Shown here in pieces: positions 54,401 through 62,638 of a DNA stretch of 64,000 nucleotides. Position 1 is the first letter of the stretch. The number at the start of each line of letters is the position of its first letter. Position numbers and translations under genes: made by a program. Source of the DNA: CAZWCX01 sp964632945 (GTDB lineage: Bacteria; Planctomycetota; MHYJ01; WSZJ01; CAZWCX01); NCBI GenBank assembly GCA_964632945.1, contig CAZWCX010000001.1:1-64000 (forward strand). Reading direction: 5' to 3'. The notes beneath the pieces are model-generated. The model saw only the letters and a list, made by a program, of their open reading frames with translations, did not search any database and was not told where the DNA came from.

Positions 54401-55375
54401 GGCTTTGGCGGCGATCACCGCCCACGCGGTCTCCCCCTCGAACGGAAGCCGTCCGGTGAGCATTTCGAAGAGGATCGTCCCCAGGGCGTACTGATCGCCG
54501 GCCGGACCCACCGGGATTCCTCCCGCCGAGGCCTGCTCGGGGCTCATGTACGCCGGTGTGCCGAGAATCTCTCCCGTCCCGGTCTGCAACGCTCCGGAAT
54601 CCGGCTCGGGCTCGGTCGACCGGGCGAGGCCGAAGTCGACGACGCGCGGAGCCCCGGTGTCATCGATCAGGACGTTGGACGGCTTGAGATCCCGGTGAAC
54701 GACCCCGTGCGCGTGCGCGGCAGCCACGGCTTCGACGATGTTCGCCAGTTGCTCGACGGACCGCCGCAGGGCATCCCCCTGCATCCGGCCGGACGGCGAG
54801 GCGGACCGCGCCTCGGCCAGGACTTCGGAAAGCGGCCGCCCGCGGACCAGTTCCATCGTGAAGTAGTCTGCGCCGTCCTGGACGCCCACGTCGTGGACGG
54901 CGGCGATGTGCGGGTGACGAAGGCGCGAGATCAGGCGCGCCTCCCTCCGAAACCGGGCGCGGGTGTCCGCGCCGGCGCGCTCGGGGAAACGGACCTGCTT
55001 GAGGGCGACTTCCCGCCCCAACGCGTCGTCCCACGCCCTCCAGACGATGCCCATCGCGCCCGCGCCCAGACGCTCGATCAGGCGGTAGCGGCCGAAGGGG
55101 ATCCCTTCCGGGAACGGACGCGGCGCCGCGCCGACGAAGCCGGCGGGTGCGCCGGCGCGGCGGGTCGCCTCCGGACTCGGGCGGGTATCGGATTCCGGGG
55201 AGTCCGTCCCGGTGGAATCACCCTCCCGCGAAGGATCCGCCGCCCCCTGCGCAGCAGCGGGGCGCGTCGACGGGGAGGTTGGGCCGCACTCGGGACAATT
55301 CCGTTCGCCTCCGGCCCCCGGCGGGACCGGTTCCAGCGCGCGCCCGCAAGACGGACACCGCACGAGGTCACCCAT
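51482..55375 (-). CDS. Hanks-type Ser/Thr protein kinase with zinc ribbon and giant TPR tail
   Basis: 1297 residues. A zinc-ribbon-like start has C7-x2-C10 and C27-x2-C30. The kinase domain (about 95-375) is complete: G-A-G-A-M-G (104-109), Lys 126, H227-R-D-L-K-P-S-N, D247-F-G, and G-T-P-A-Y-M-S-P-E. One membrane helix (about 399-418) follows. The remaining 880 residues are roughly two dozen TPR-like helical hairpins, all Arg/Ala/Asp-rich, presumably outside the cytoplasm. Planctomycetes often carry such kinases; the TPR part probably senses or recruits partners. The ATG at 55375 lacks a strong SD. Confidence 0.95.
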   Translation of the reverse strand: MGDLVRCPSCGRALEPVPPGAGGERNCPECGPTSPSTRPAAAQGAADPSREGDSTGTDSPESDTRPSPEATRRAGAPAGFVGAAPRPFPEGIPFGRYRLIERLGAGAMGIVWRAWDDALGREVALKQVRFPERAGADTRARFRREARLISRLRHPHIAAVHDVGVQDGADYFTMELVRGRPLSEVLAEARSASPSGRMQGDALRRSVEQLANIVEAVAAAHAHGVVHRDLKPSNVLIDDTGAPRVVDFGLARSTEPEPDSGALQTGTGEILGTPAYMSPEQASAGGIPVGPAGDQYALGTILFEMLTGRLPFEGETAWAVIAAKAREEAVSRPGLWAPDVPPDLEAACLRALERDPGRRYPSTGALAEDLRRWLRGEAVRVRRVGRLELGLRALERKKGILALALAAVLVPALVAVWAHRSREASRRGMLEFLRKAAAGTAELEDRLLRVEATPEVRRTYAEFSLALIRDRLSEEPQDPAALAWRGRVHGLLGRVEEAARDLDAACAADDGTAVAWYLRGLWRLERYAARRGFPLAAWGPFGVRILETGPESAEETGLREGGLSDLGEAVRRGGDLGPLDGEQRRLAGAMASLHGPGAEGAARALEQLEGLDLPRAWHLRGQALYRLARFEESVEAFGRVLALWPMEPAARLARATARHAVGLQRQAGGEDPTPDYTAAIEDLDLILLRHPGDGRVLLDRGVIRASLGIAMQARGGDPRMLWSEALEDLDLAVEQQPGSALAHARRAGLRFHLAQAQAERGMDAGELIFGAQADYDAARRLGAVEPGMALDRANVALALARRAEARGEDPGEFYVRAETELGESARVRPDFYAIYYNRALVRTGLAGVEARGGKDSRPRLRGALEDLNEALRLAPERVEVREERALAYRRLGLAEEARGQSGAEWFRAGVEDLDALLERRPGAPTARMHRGLLLHHLGDALRRAGEDPGPAWGRAMADLEEVLRKDPRQADALVFRAGIRQTLAERERSAGREARELLRAAAADYDAAIAVRPDAPLVRAARARVRMALAEAEVRAGRDPRVPLRDTIADLSRDLERNPADSEARARRAWAWEALGDAEKSRGADPGRSYAAAAADCAEILRRTPRDAAAALRRARCAAHLADLDEKGGLEPLPRLEEAAAALTAALPDDHRDPELLSWRGRLRRRIAVRHEAARRPAEEIYRDAVADLTAALTQRPDDPAGRFERGEASIRLGRLRALRGEDATETFATAEADLSAAAVAGTSLAHFALARLYEGLGRWDDAIRAYEAGAVALPNTAEFVRDRIEACRRHRDGGRR

Positions 55376-55422
55376 GACGGACCGACCGAATGCCGCGCCC
55401 GCCCCCCCGGGACGCCCGGAAC

Positions 55423-55977
55423 CTAATCGAATCCCTCGTCGTCGTCGCCATCCTCGTCGAAGCGGGGGGAACGCTTGACGACCTTGAACAGGTCATTCCA
55501 GTCCAGAATCTCGTTCGTCCGACCCTGGATGGTGGGCAGGAGATGGGGGAAGAGTCCCGGATGCGCCTCGCCTCCCTGAATCATGACGCCGGCGAGTTCC
55601 GCCACCAGGGCGTCCCGATGGGCGATCAGTCGTTCCTCCCGCTGCAGCCGATACGCGGTCTCCGCGTCGAGCATCTTGTTCAGCAGCCCGCCGACCAGCC
55701 CAGGCGCCGCTTCCGCTTCTTGCGCCAGCGATTTGTCCGACCTTGCGCGCTGGACCACCTTCAGCACCTGGCGAATCTCGTGGCGCAGGGCGCGCATGCG
55801 GGAAAGATGCTCTTCCTCGATCGCCTTGAGCTCATCGACCAGCCCGCCCCCCGCCGTCCCGCTCGCGCGTCCGGCCGGGCCCGGCTCCTGAGAAAACAGC
55901 GCCAGCGAGACGCCGAAGACGGCCACCATCACCGCGACCGGCGCGATGATCCAGCGTACGGTACGATTCGTGATCAT
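55423..55977 (-). CDS. Small single-pass membrane protein with periplasmic coiled coil
   Basis: 184 residues: one N-terminal membrane helix (about 8-28), then a helical region with heptads (L-V-D-E-L-K-A-I-E-E-E-H-L-S-R-M), and an acidic C-terminus (F-D-E-D-G-D-D-D-E-G-F-D). The family is unrecognised. Its ATG overlaps the stop of the response regulator (ATGA), so the two are coupled. The kinase gene starts 47 nt downstream. Confidence 0.75.
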   Translation of the reverse strand: MITNRTVRWIIAPVAVMVAVFGVSLALFSQEPGPAGRASGTAGGGLVDELKAIEEEHLSRMRALRHEIRQVLKVVQRARSDKSLAQEAEAAPGLVGGLLNKMLDAETAYRLQREERLIAHRDALVAELAGVMIQGGEAHPGLFPHLLPTIQGRTNEILDWNDLFKVVKRSPRFDEDGDDDEGFD

Positions 55978-56519
55978 GTGCGTTCTCCTCCGCGGAGCAG
56001 CTTGTTGACCCCCTGCACCAGTGTGTCCCGGGTGAACGGCTTGGTAATGTAGTCCGACCCGCCGGCAAGAAACCCGAGCAATCGATCCGCGGGTTCGGTC
56101 CGTTGGGTCAGGAACACCACCGGAATATGACAGGTTCGGTAATCCGTGGTCATCGACTTGCAGACCTGGTATCCGTCCATTTCCGCCAGCGCGATGTCCA
56201 CCAGCACGAGGGCGATCCCGCCCCCCTTCGCCCGGCGCAGTCCCTCGAGCGGGTCCGCCACCGAATCGACCTCGTACCCTTCGGGCTTCAGGTGCGACCG
56301 CGCCTGGCGGATCGATGCGCGGTCGGAGTCGATGATCAGGATCCGCTTCGGTTCCGCAGGAGACTTCCCGCCCCCGCCCGCGGCGGCGGCGGGCGATTTT
56401 CTTGCTTGGGACCGGGCCGGATGCGCGTCCGCCGCGACCTCGCGCTTCGATCCCGATGGCATGCGCGATCGGGGCGTGGCGCGTTTACGGCCCGCGCGGG
56501 AAGCCTTCTTGCGCGGCAT
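55974..56519 (-). CDS. Response regulator (REC) with basic histone-like N-terminal tail
   Basis: 181 residues. Residues 1-58 are Lys/Arg/Ala/Pro-rich (R-K-K-A-S-R-A-G-R-K-R) like histone H1/AlgP tails. Residues 59-181 form a REC domain: D64 and D66 (acidic pair), phospho-acceptor D108 in V-D-I-A-L-A-E-M-D-G, T138, and K160 in Y-I-T-K-P-F. No output domain follows. The tail may bind DNA or RNA or polyphosphate. AGGGGGG lies upstream of ATG 56519. No histidine kinase is in the window. It is followed by a coupled membrane protein and the Ser/Thr kinase. Confidence 0.9.
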   Translation of the reverse strand: MPRKKASRAGRKRATPRSRMPSGSKREVAADAHPARSQARKSPAAAAGGGGKSPAEPKRILIIDSDRASIRQARSHLKPEGYEVDSVADPLEGLRRAKGGGIALVLVDIALAEMDGYQVCKSMTTDYRTCHIPVVFLTQRTEPADRLLGFLAGGSDYITKPFTRDTLVQGVNKLLRGGERT

Positions 56520-56697
56520 GGCGGATCCCCCCTGAACGGCGCCGCGCGCCTTCGACCAGACACCGGAACCGTAGACAAGAGAATGACTTACAAGCGAACA
56601 CCGCAGGAAACCCGCGATGACGCCCGAGGGTGCGGTGCCAGTCTACGAATGCCCGCAGGGGGCTGTCAAACAAAACCCGGGAGAAACGCAAGTCCAG

Positions 56698-56711
56698 ATG
56701 GTAGATACCAT
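56698..56711. promoter_or_regulatory. Inverted repeat upstream of the sigma-factor gene
   Basis: ATGGTA-GA-TACCAT, a perfect 6-bp inverted repeat 62 nt before the sigma ATG, in the divergent 254-bp gap with the response regulator. A possible operator for either gene; no -35/-10 pair is clear beside it. Confidence 0.3.
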
Positions 56712-56773
56712 TCCGGCTTGGTTCTGAATTCGGGGCGAAATCGATTTTACATCCTCCGGGGAATCGGGTCGGT

Positions 56774-57340
56774 ATGGGCAAAGAAGACCGACGGGAACCG
56801 ATGGAAGACTTGCTGGGACGCGCCCAGGCCGGGGACCGGGGAGCGCAACACGAGCTGTTCCTCGCCCAGGCGCCGGGGCTCTACCGGTATGCCTTCCATC
56901 TGTCTGGGCGACACGCGGATGCCGAAGACCTGGTCCAAGAGACCCTGTTGAAGGCGCTGGCGGCCCTCCCGGGATTCCGTGGAGAGTGCGCGTTTCAGGG
57001 GTGGCTGTTCCGGATTGCCATGAATGCGTACTTGAATCTGCGGCGGGCGCGACAGACCCGGCCGGAAGCCCGGACGCTCCCCGCCACGGGAGGGCCGGTC
57101 GCGCCGCCGCAGGGGTCGGGGCCGGATCCGGACCTGCGCGAACGGGTGCGGGCGGCGGTGGACCGGTTGCCTCCCCGGCAGCAGGAGGTGATCCTGCTGC
57201 ACACGTATGAACGGATGGACTCGCAGGAGATTGCGCGCGTACTGGGTTGCTCGTACGAGAGCGTGCGCATGAACCTGTCGCTCGCGCGCAAGCGGCTGCG
57301 CGATTGGTTGGCGAACGATCTGGCGGAGGAAGAACGGTGA
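56774..57340 (+). CDS. ECF-type RNA polymerase sigma factor
   Basis: 188 residues. Region 2: D-A-E-D-L-V-Q-E-T-L-L-K-A-L (about 50-63) and F-Q-G-W-L-F-R-I-A-M-N. Region 4: L-P-P-R-Q-Q-E-V-I-L-L-H-T-Y-E-R-M-D-S-Q-E-I-A-R-V-L and S-Y-E-S-V-R-M-N-L-S-L-A-R-K. A stop-start overlap (GTGA) links it to a zinc-finger anti-sigma gene, the usual pair. It probably controls envelope genes, possibly its own operon. Confidence 0.95.
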   Translation: MGKEDRREPMEDLLGRAQAGDRGAQHELFLAQAPGLYRYAFHLSGRHADAEDLVQETLLKALAALPGFRGECAFQGWLFRIAMNAYLNLRRARQTRPEARTLPATGGPVAPPQGSGPDPDLRERVRAAVDRLPPRQQEVILLHTYERMDSQEIARVLGCSYESVRMNLSLARKRLRDWLANDLAEEER

Positions 57341-59214
57341 GGTGCGCGGAGTGTCGCGAGCGCCTGGAGGACCGGCTGGACGGACTTCTCTCCGCGGCGG
57401 AAGCCGGGGAGATCGAGGGTCACCTGACGATCTGCGCGGCGTGTGCGGCGGAAGCGCGCGCGCTGGCGCGACTGGACGGGATGCTGCGGGAGTGCCTGGC
57501 GCCCCCGACCGCCATGCCGACCGGCGAGGCCCTGGAGCGCCTGGTGCCGGTGGCGTCCCCCCGGGCGGGCGCGGACCGCGGATCGATCTCCGGCGGGCGC
57601 GTCCCGTCCCGGGTCGCGCGGGGCTGGATCGCGGCCGCGGCGGTGCTGCTGGCGGTCTGGACCGCGGGCGAGGGGATGCGGAACGACACCGGCGCGGATT
57701 TCTCTGCCGGGACTCGTCCCTCGCCGGCCGGATCGACGCCGACGAAGGGCGGCGCCGGGACCCCGGTCGTGCCCGATGACGGGGGCCTGCCGTCCGATCC
57801 GTTCGCCCCCTCGGACCCGCCCGTGGATCCTTCGAATCCGCCGGACGACCGGGACCCGGCGCCGGAAGATCCCCCCGTGGATTGGGCCGCGCGTCTGCGC
57901 GGGTTGGCCGCCCTCCCCGAGAGCGAACGGAAGTCCTCCGTCGTCGCCTGGGAGGCGGATCGCGCGGCCTGGGAGCCGGTCTTCGTGGACGCTCTGCGGG
58001 CCAAGGCGCCGCACGCGGACGCCGCATGGATCGGTCTGGCGCCCATTCTCGGCGTCCAGGCGGCGCGGCCGGCGCTCCACCGGATGCTGGCGGATGCCGA
58101 TCGCCGCCCTGCGGCCCTGCTTGCGCTCGCCCGCCTGCGCGATCCGATCGCGGTTTCCGCCGCGTTCGGGGCCATGCGCGTGCCCTCGGAGCGGTCCCTT
58201 GGGCTCGAGGCCCTTTCGTTGGCCCAACCGGAGGGGGCGGTCCCGGTGCTGCTGGAGGCCGCCCGTGACGACAACCTGGTCGAGCATGCGATCGGATTGC
58301 TCGCCGGCCTGGGCGACCGGGTGGACTCCGAACTGGCGCGCCGACTCGCTTCCCGAGACCGATCCACGGTTCGTGAGGCGCTGAAGATGACGGCACGATT
58401 GCGCCGCGACCCGCTGGTGTCGCGAATGATCCCCCTGCTTTCCTCCCCGTCCCTGCGCCCCGATGCCATCGAGGCCCTGCTGGAGATGCGCCGGCCGGAG
58501 AGCGTGGGACCGTTGCTGGACGCCATGAGCGACATCGAGTTCAGCGAATCCATCGCCGCGGGGCTTCCTTCCTTCGGCGCAGCAGGTCTGGCGCAACTGC
58601 GCCTTTACCTGCGTTCCCCGCTCCCCGAAATCCGTTCCCGGGCGGCCGAGGTGCTGGGCCGGGCGAAGGACCGGGGGGCGACGAGCGCCTTGTGCGCCGC
58701 CCTGGCCGATCCCGCCGCGCGCCGCTCGGCGATCGTCGCGCTGGGGTCCGTGGGGGACGCCGCGGCGATCCGGGCCCTGGAAGGCCTCCTCCATGACCCT
58801 ACTCACGCGGCGGCGGCGGTCTCGGCCATCGGCCGGATCGGCGGCGAGTCCGCGCTGGCGCCCCTGCTGCGCGCCTGCCACCGGCGCGCCACCGCCCTCG
58901 CCGCCCTGTCCGCGCTCGGCCGCGTGCGCTCGAGTCGGGCCCTCCCCCCGCTCCTCGCCGGACTTCGTGAGTCCTACACCGCCTCAACCGCGGCACGCAG
59001 CCTGGCCGAACATGGAGACCGCAAGGCGGTCCCGGCCCTGATCGCGGTCCTGCATCGCCGGGACGTGCGCGAGGATGCCCTGGCGGCGCTCCGAACCTTG
59101 ACCGACCAGGACCTGGGTCCGGATCCGGCCGCCTGGATCGACTGGTGGCAGCGGCGGGAGCGAGACTCCCGACGGCCGGATCCACCGGGATCCGGCAACC
59201 TCGAAACCGGGTAG
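57337..59214 (+). CDS. Zinc-finger anti-sigma factor fused to extracytoplasmic HEAT repeats
   Basis: 625 residues from GTG 57337 (GGAGGA 6 nt upstream). The N-terminus has C3-x2-C6 and then H-L-T-I-C-A-A-C, a zf-HC2 anti-sigma domain. One membrane helix (about 90-108, G-W-I-A-A-A-A-V-L-L-A-V-W) is followed by a Pro/Asp-rich linker and about 400 residues of HEAT repeats ending W-I-D-W-W-Q-R-R. Typical anti-sigmas are under 300 residues; the HEAT array is a likely sensor outside the cytoplasm. Held to the sigma gene by a 4-nt overlap. Confidence 0.9.
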   Translation: MRCAECRERLEDRLDGLLSAAEAGEIEGHLTICAACAAEARALARLDGMLRECLAPPTAMPTGEALERLVPVASPRAGADRGSISGGRVPSRVARGWIAAAAVLLAVWTAGEGMRNDTGADFSAGTRPSPAGSTPTKGGAGTPVVPDDGGLPSDPFAPSDPPVDPSNPPDDRDPAPEDPPVDWAARLRGLAALPESERKSSVVAWEADRAAWEPVFVDALRAKAPHADAAWIGLAPILGVQAARPALHRMLADADRRPAALLALARLRDPIAVSAAFGAMRVPSERSLGLEALSLAQPEGAVPVLLEAARDDNLVEHAIGLLAGLGDRVDSELARRLASRDRSTVREALKMTARLRRDPLVSRMIPLLSSPSLRPDAIEALLEMRRPESVGPLLDAMSDIEFSESIAAGLPSFGAAGLAQLRLYLRSPLPEIRSRAAEVLGRAKDRGATSALCAALADPAARRSAIVALGSVGDAAAIRALEGLLHDPTHAAAAVSAIGRIGGESALAPLLRACHRRATALAALSALGRVRSSRALPPLLAGLRESYTASTAARSLAEHGDRKAVPALIAVLHRRDVREDALAALRTLTDQDLGPDPAAWIDWWQRRERDSRRPDPPGSGNLETG

Positions 59215-59300
59215 GCAGGCCTGCCCGTTCCCGACCTCATCGTCATCCCCGACCGAACCTGTTCCGGTGCGCAACCGATATCCGAAGAGGGAGACACCCC

Positions 59301-61235
59301 ATGATCCGAATCCCTGTCTCGTTCCGGGCCTTCACGGCCCTGGCGGTCGCCGCCGCGATCGTCGCCTCGCCGACGATCTACGCGCAAGCGGCCGATTCCA
59401 ACCAGCCGGTCCAGAAGATCTACGACATCGGATTTCTGACCCATCCGCAACCCGACAGCCCCGGCGCCTCGCTGGCCGGCGCGCGCGCCTCCGGGCCGAT
59501 CGATGCCATCCTGGAAGGCGCCGATGACCCCTTCTTCCAGCCCGACGACATCGTCGAGTCGATCCAGACCAACATTCACGAAGATTCCTGGTCGGACAAC
59601 GCGCATTCGATCAGCACCGACGGGACCACCCTCACCGTGGTCAACACGGCCGAAGTCCACGAAGTGATCGAACGGTATCTGTCGATGCTGCGCGCCCAGC
59701 GAAGCCGGCAGGTTACGGTGGAGGCGACGCTGCTGGAATTGCCTCCCGCCGTTCTCGAAGCCATGGATGCGGCGGGCGGCGACGCCGGCGGAGTGCTGCT
59801 CTCCGACGCGCAGCGCCAGATCCTCGCCGCCGCGTTGGAACGAGACGCGGGTGGTCGTGTCCTCCAGGTGGCGCGGACGACGGGCTTCTCCGGCCAACGA
59901 GTTCACGTCCGCAATGCCCGCCGGCGCACGTACGTGCACGAGTACGACGTCGAGATCGCCGAGAAGTCCGTGGTCGGAGACCCGATCACCAGTGAAATCG
60001 AGGAAGGCGTGCTGCTGGACGTCCGTCCCATGATCGAATTCGGCGCGTCCCGCATCCGGGTGGAGATCCGGTTCGAACAGCAGGCCCTGACGCGGGCGCT
60101 GGAGGCCGTCGACCCTGGAATCCAGGGCATCGGCCGGATGCACATGCCGATCGTCGGGCGCATGACCTCCTTCTGCACGATTACCGTGCCGCCGGATGCG
60201 TCGGCCCTCGCGGCCATCGCGTCGGTGACCCCGGTCTCCGGAGAACGTCGATGCGTGGCTCTGGTGGTCCGCGCCGGCATCCTCCAGCCCCTCGCACCTC
60301 CCGTCAAGCCGGTGGAATCCGCCGAGAAGCGCCAATTCCGTGCCTTCGACCTCGGGTTCCTCGCCTACGGCCTCGAGGATTTCCCCGGTCCGTCCATCGA
60401 CCCCACGCCCCTCGACGGCGGGGTCGGTCCGTCCGCGGGGTTCATCCTCACCGAGTCCGTCGACGCGGGGCTCTCCGTCGACATCGACCAGCTCGTGGAA
60501 CTGATCCGGCGCAATGTGGCCCCGGAGAGCTGGTCCAACTCCCGCAACCGGATCTGGAATACCGAGCGTCAGATCATGGTCGTCCAGACTCCCGAGGTGC
60601 TTTCCGCGATCGAGGCCTATGTGGCCTCGCTCGCGCGAGACCGGGGGAGGATGGTGCGGGTCGACATGCTGGTCGTGGAACGTTCGGGGGCCGCCGGGGG
60701 CGCCGGGATCGGGGCTTCCCCGTTCGAATCGGGCGGGATCGTGTCCGCCGAGGCGATGAAATCGCTGCGGGAAGAGGCTCGGAAGGGGGCCGGCCTGCGC
60801 ATCCTCGCCGAGGCCACGGCCGCCGGATTCCATCGCCAGCGCGTCCACATCTCGACGGTAAGCTCGCGCAACATCATCTCCGATCTGGAGGTGGAGGTCG
60901 CGACGGATGCCAAGGGGTATGACCCGTTGATCGGGCGCGTCCTCGACGGAATGGTGTTCGACGTACGGCCGGCGCTGGTCGGCGACGGCGGCGGCATCCT
61001 GCTCGAACTGCGGCCCTCGGTGGCCCGGCTGCAAAAGGATCCGGAGCTCTTCGCGACCACGCCTACCGAAGGGGAAGGAAACCACCTTCACCTGGTCGAC
61101 GTGGATTTGTACCAGCCGAGGCTGAACCTGACGGTTCGCGAGGGTGAGTGGAATGTCGCGGCCCTCGCCAGTGATGCCGGCGGGAACACCCACAAGGCAC
61201 TCCTGGTCCGGGCGCGCACGACGCGAGTCCCGTAG
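59301..61235 (+). CDS. Periplasmic protein with duplicated STN/secretin-like domains
   Basis: 644 residues, signal peptide (about 1-29, ending I-Y-A-Q-A-A). Two homologous halves of about 290 residues: each begins Y-D-I-G-F-L-T/F-D-L-G-F-L-A-Y, then D-D-I-V-E-S-I-Q-T-N-I-H-E-D-S-W against D-Q-L-V-E-L-I-R-R-N-V-A-P-E-S-W, and V-V-N-T-A-E-V-H-E-V-I-E against V-V-Q-T-P-E-V-L-S-A-I-E, as in the N-terminal domains of secretins and TonB receptors. No beta-barrel secretin domain follows. GAGGGAG precedes the ATG. It lies 86 nt after the anti-sigma gene and may be a target or part of its operon. Confidence 0.8.
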   Translation: MIRIPVSFRAFTALAVAAAIVASPTIYAQAADSNQPVQKIYDIGFLTHPQPDSPGASLAGARASGPIDAILEGADDPFFQPDDIVESIQTNIHEDSWSDNAHSISTDGTTLTVVNTAEVHEVIERYLSMLRAQRSRQVTVEATLLELPPAVLEAMDAAGGDAGGVLLSDAQRQILAAALERDAGGRVLQVARTTGFSGQRVHVRNARRRTYVHEYDVEIAEKSVVGDPITSEIEEGVLLDVRPMIEFGASRIRVEIRFEQQALTRALEAVDPGIQGIGRMHMPIVGRMTSFCTITVPPDASALAAIASVTPVSGERRCVALVVRAGILQPLAPPVKPVESAEKRQFRAFDLGFLAYGLEDFPGPSIDPTPLDGGVGPSAGFILTESVDAGLSVDIDQLVELIRRNVAPESWSNSRNRIWNTERQIMVVQTPEVLSAIEAYVASLARDRGRMVRVDMLVVERSGAAGGAGIGASPFESGGIVSAEAMKSLREEARKGAGLRILAEATAAGFHRQRVHISTVSSRNIISDLEVEVATDAKGYDPLIGRVLDGMVFDVRPALVGDGGGILLELRPSVARLQKDPELFATTPTEGEGNHLHLVDVDLYQPRLNLTVREGEWNVAALASDAGGNTHKALLVRARTTRVP

Positions 61236-61260
61236 GTACGCGAGGTCGGAAGCGATCGGG

Positions 61261-61289
61261 GGGCAGGCGTCCGACACGGGCGCCCGCCC
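61261..61289 (+). terminator. Hairpin terminator candidate
   Basis: A stem GGGCAGGCGTCC / GGGCGCCCGCCC, 12 positions with one mismatch and one G-T pair, loop GACAC, 26 nt after the stop of the STN protein. Confidence 0.4.
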
Positions 61290-61428
61290 GCTCCATTTGC
61301 GACGGGACCGGCGGGGTCACGATGTGCCGGAACCGCCCGGAGTGCGACCGGAAGCAGGTTGCGAATCGGGGCGCGGGACGGTCCGGCCGATCCCGGCATC
61401 CGGGCGTGACGGAGGCTACCCCGGACCG

Positions 61429-61929
61429 TCAGTCCTCGAGCCGGATCAGCGCGGGGCGTTCGCGCCGGCCCTCATGATAGTCCCGCACGTCACGCTCGAA
61501 GGCCGCCACGTCCATCCCCATGTATCGGGGCGGCAGCCCGCGCAGCCTCGCCAAGCCCTCGTTGGCCAGGTCCCGGTGCGCCGGCGAGCCCATGAACTTC
61601 TTCAGGTTGGCGGCCGCCACCTGGATGATGCACTGCAAGAATTGACCCTGGGGGCTGCTCCGGCCCACCGCATTCCACAGGAACTCCAGTTCCTCGTGGC
61701 ACTCCCACCAATAGGCGAAATTGTGCAGGTCTACGCCGCGCAGGTACGATCCGCACTCCTTCCAACCTTCGGGAGGGATCGGAGGCGGCTTGGCGGGATG
61801 ACGCCCATAGGAGTGTCCCTGCGGGTGGGTGGTGGGATGAGGAGATTTCCCCGGCACGAAACGGTACGGCGGGAAGGGGGCCGACGACCAGCGGGGCCAC
61901 TCCGGGTCGGGCACGGGAGGTTCGTTCAT
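61429..61929 (-). CDS. DUF309 family protein
   Basis: 166 residues. The core F-A-Y-W-W-E-C-H-E-E-L-E-F-L-W and F-L-Q-C-I-I-Q-V-A-A-A-N matches the DUF309 signature (HExxE and LQG-like helix). A Pro-rich, weakly conserved N-terminus of about 50 residues precedes it. The biochemical role of DUF309 is unknown. Convergent with the STN gene. Confidence 0.9.
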   Translation of the reverse strand: MNEPPVPDPEWPRWSSAPFPPYRFVPGKSPHPTTHPQGHSYGRHPAKPPPIPPEGWKECGSYLRGVDLHNFAYWWECHEELEFLWNAVGRSSPQGQFLQCIIQVAAANLKKFMGSPAHRDLANEGLARLRGLPPRYMGMDVAAFERDVRDYHEGRRERPALIRLED

Positions 61930-62065
61930 GGTCGTGCCTCGCCCTCGATCTACGACGGACCGGCGGATTCCCGGACGGCGGCCGGGAGTCCGCGGGCCCG
62001 CCCCCCGGAGAGCGTACGGCGCGCTGCGCGCGTCCGCTCCCGGGGAAACGGCACCGCCGGGGGGG

Positions 62066-62638
62066 TTACTTGACCTCGTAGCCCACCAGCTCCGACGTCA
62101 TCGAAATGTTCGCCTGGCCCTCGGTCTTGCTCTCGGACTTCACGAAGAAGCCGGGGACGTCCTCGCAGCTCCAGCTCTTCGAGGTCGACTTCATCCCGTT
62201 CTGCTCGCTCGTCGCCTTGAACCACGAGCACTTCAGCTTCTGGCCGGCCATCTCCAGAACTTCCTCGCCGGTCTCGGACTTCACGTCCGTCTTGGGATGC
62301 TCTCCCTTGGGGTGATCCTGCGCCTTGAGCGGATAGGGCATCTTCGTCTTCTGAGGCGGCTGCTTGATCTCATTGCCGCCGACCGTCATCGTGGTGACCG
62401 TCTCGACCTCGACGATCGCCTCGTTCTCGTTGAGCTCGACCAGCGTATGGGTCTGCTCGGTGATCGTTTCGGTCTTGTTTCCGGCCATGTCCATGACCGA
62501 AACCGACTTGATCTTGGCCCAGGACCCGACTCCGAACTTCGCCCAGTGATGCTTCTTCGGATCGATCTGGGTCTCGTCCGCCATGGCGGAACCCGCGAAC
62601 GCAGCCAACACCATCGCGACCGTGAAAGACCGGATCAT
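62066..62638 (-). CDS. Small exported protein of unknown function
   Basis: 190 residues with a signal peptide (ending G-S-A-M-A-D). The mature chain is beta-rich, Lys/Glu/Thr-rich (W-A-K-F-G-V-G-S-W-A-K-I; T-T-M-T-V-G-G-N-E-I), with two cysteines that could pair (C-S-W-F-K and W-S-C-E-D). The style recalls the exported protein at 6437-7315, but I see no clear homology. Its codon use is the same as the neighbours. ATG 62638 has GGGAG 9 nt upstream. Confidence 0.75.
   Translation of the reverse strand: MIRSFTVAMVLAAFAGSAMADETQIDPKKHHWAKFGVGSWAKIKSVSVMDMAGNKTETITEQTHTLVELNENEAIVEVETVTTMTVGGNEIKQPPQKTKMPYPLKAQDHPKGEHPKTDVKSETGEEVLEMAGQKLKCSWFKATSEQNGMKSTSKSWSCEDVPGFFVKSESKTEGQANISMTSELVGYEVK

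Noticed and set aside
51365..55426. A 1353-codon open frame on the plus strand opposite the Ser/Thr kinase
   Set aside because: Same shadow effect; the minus strand has a complete kinase domain.
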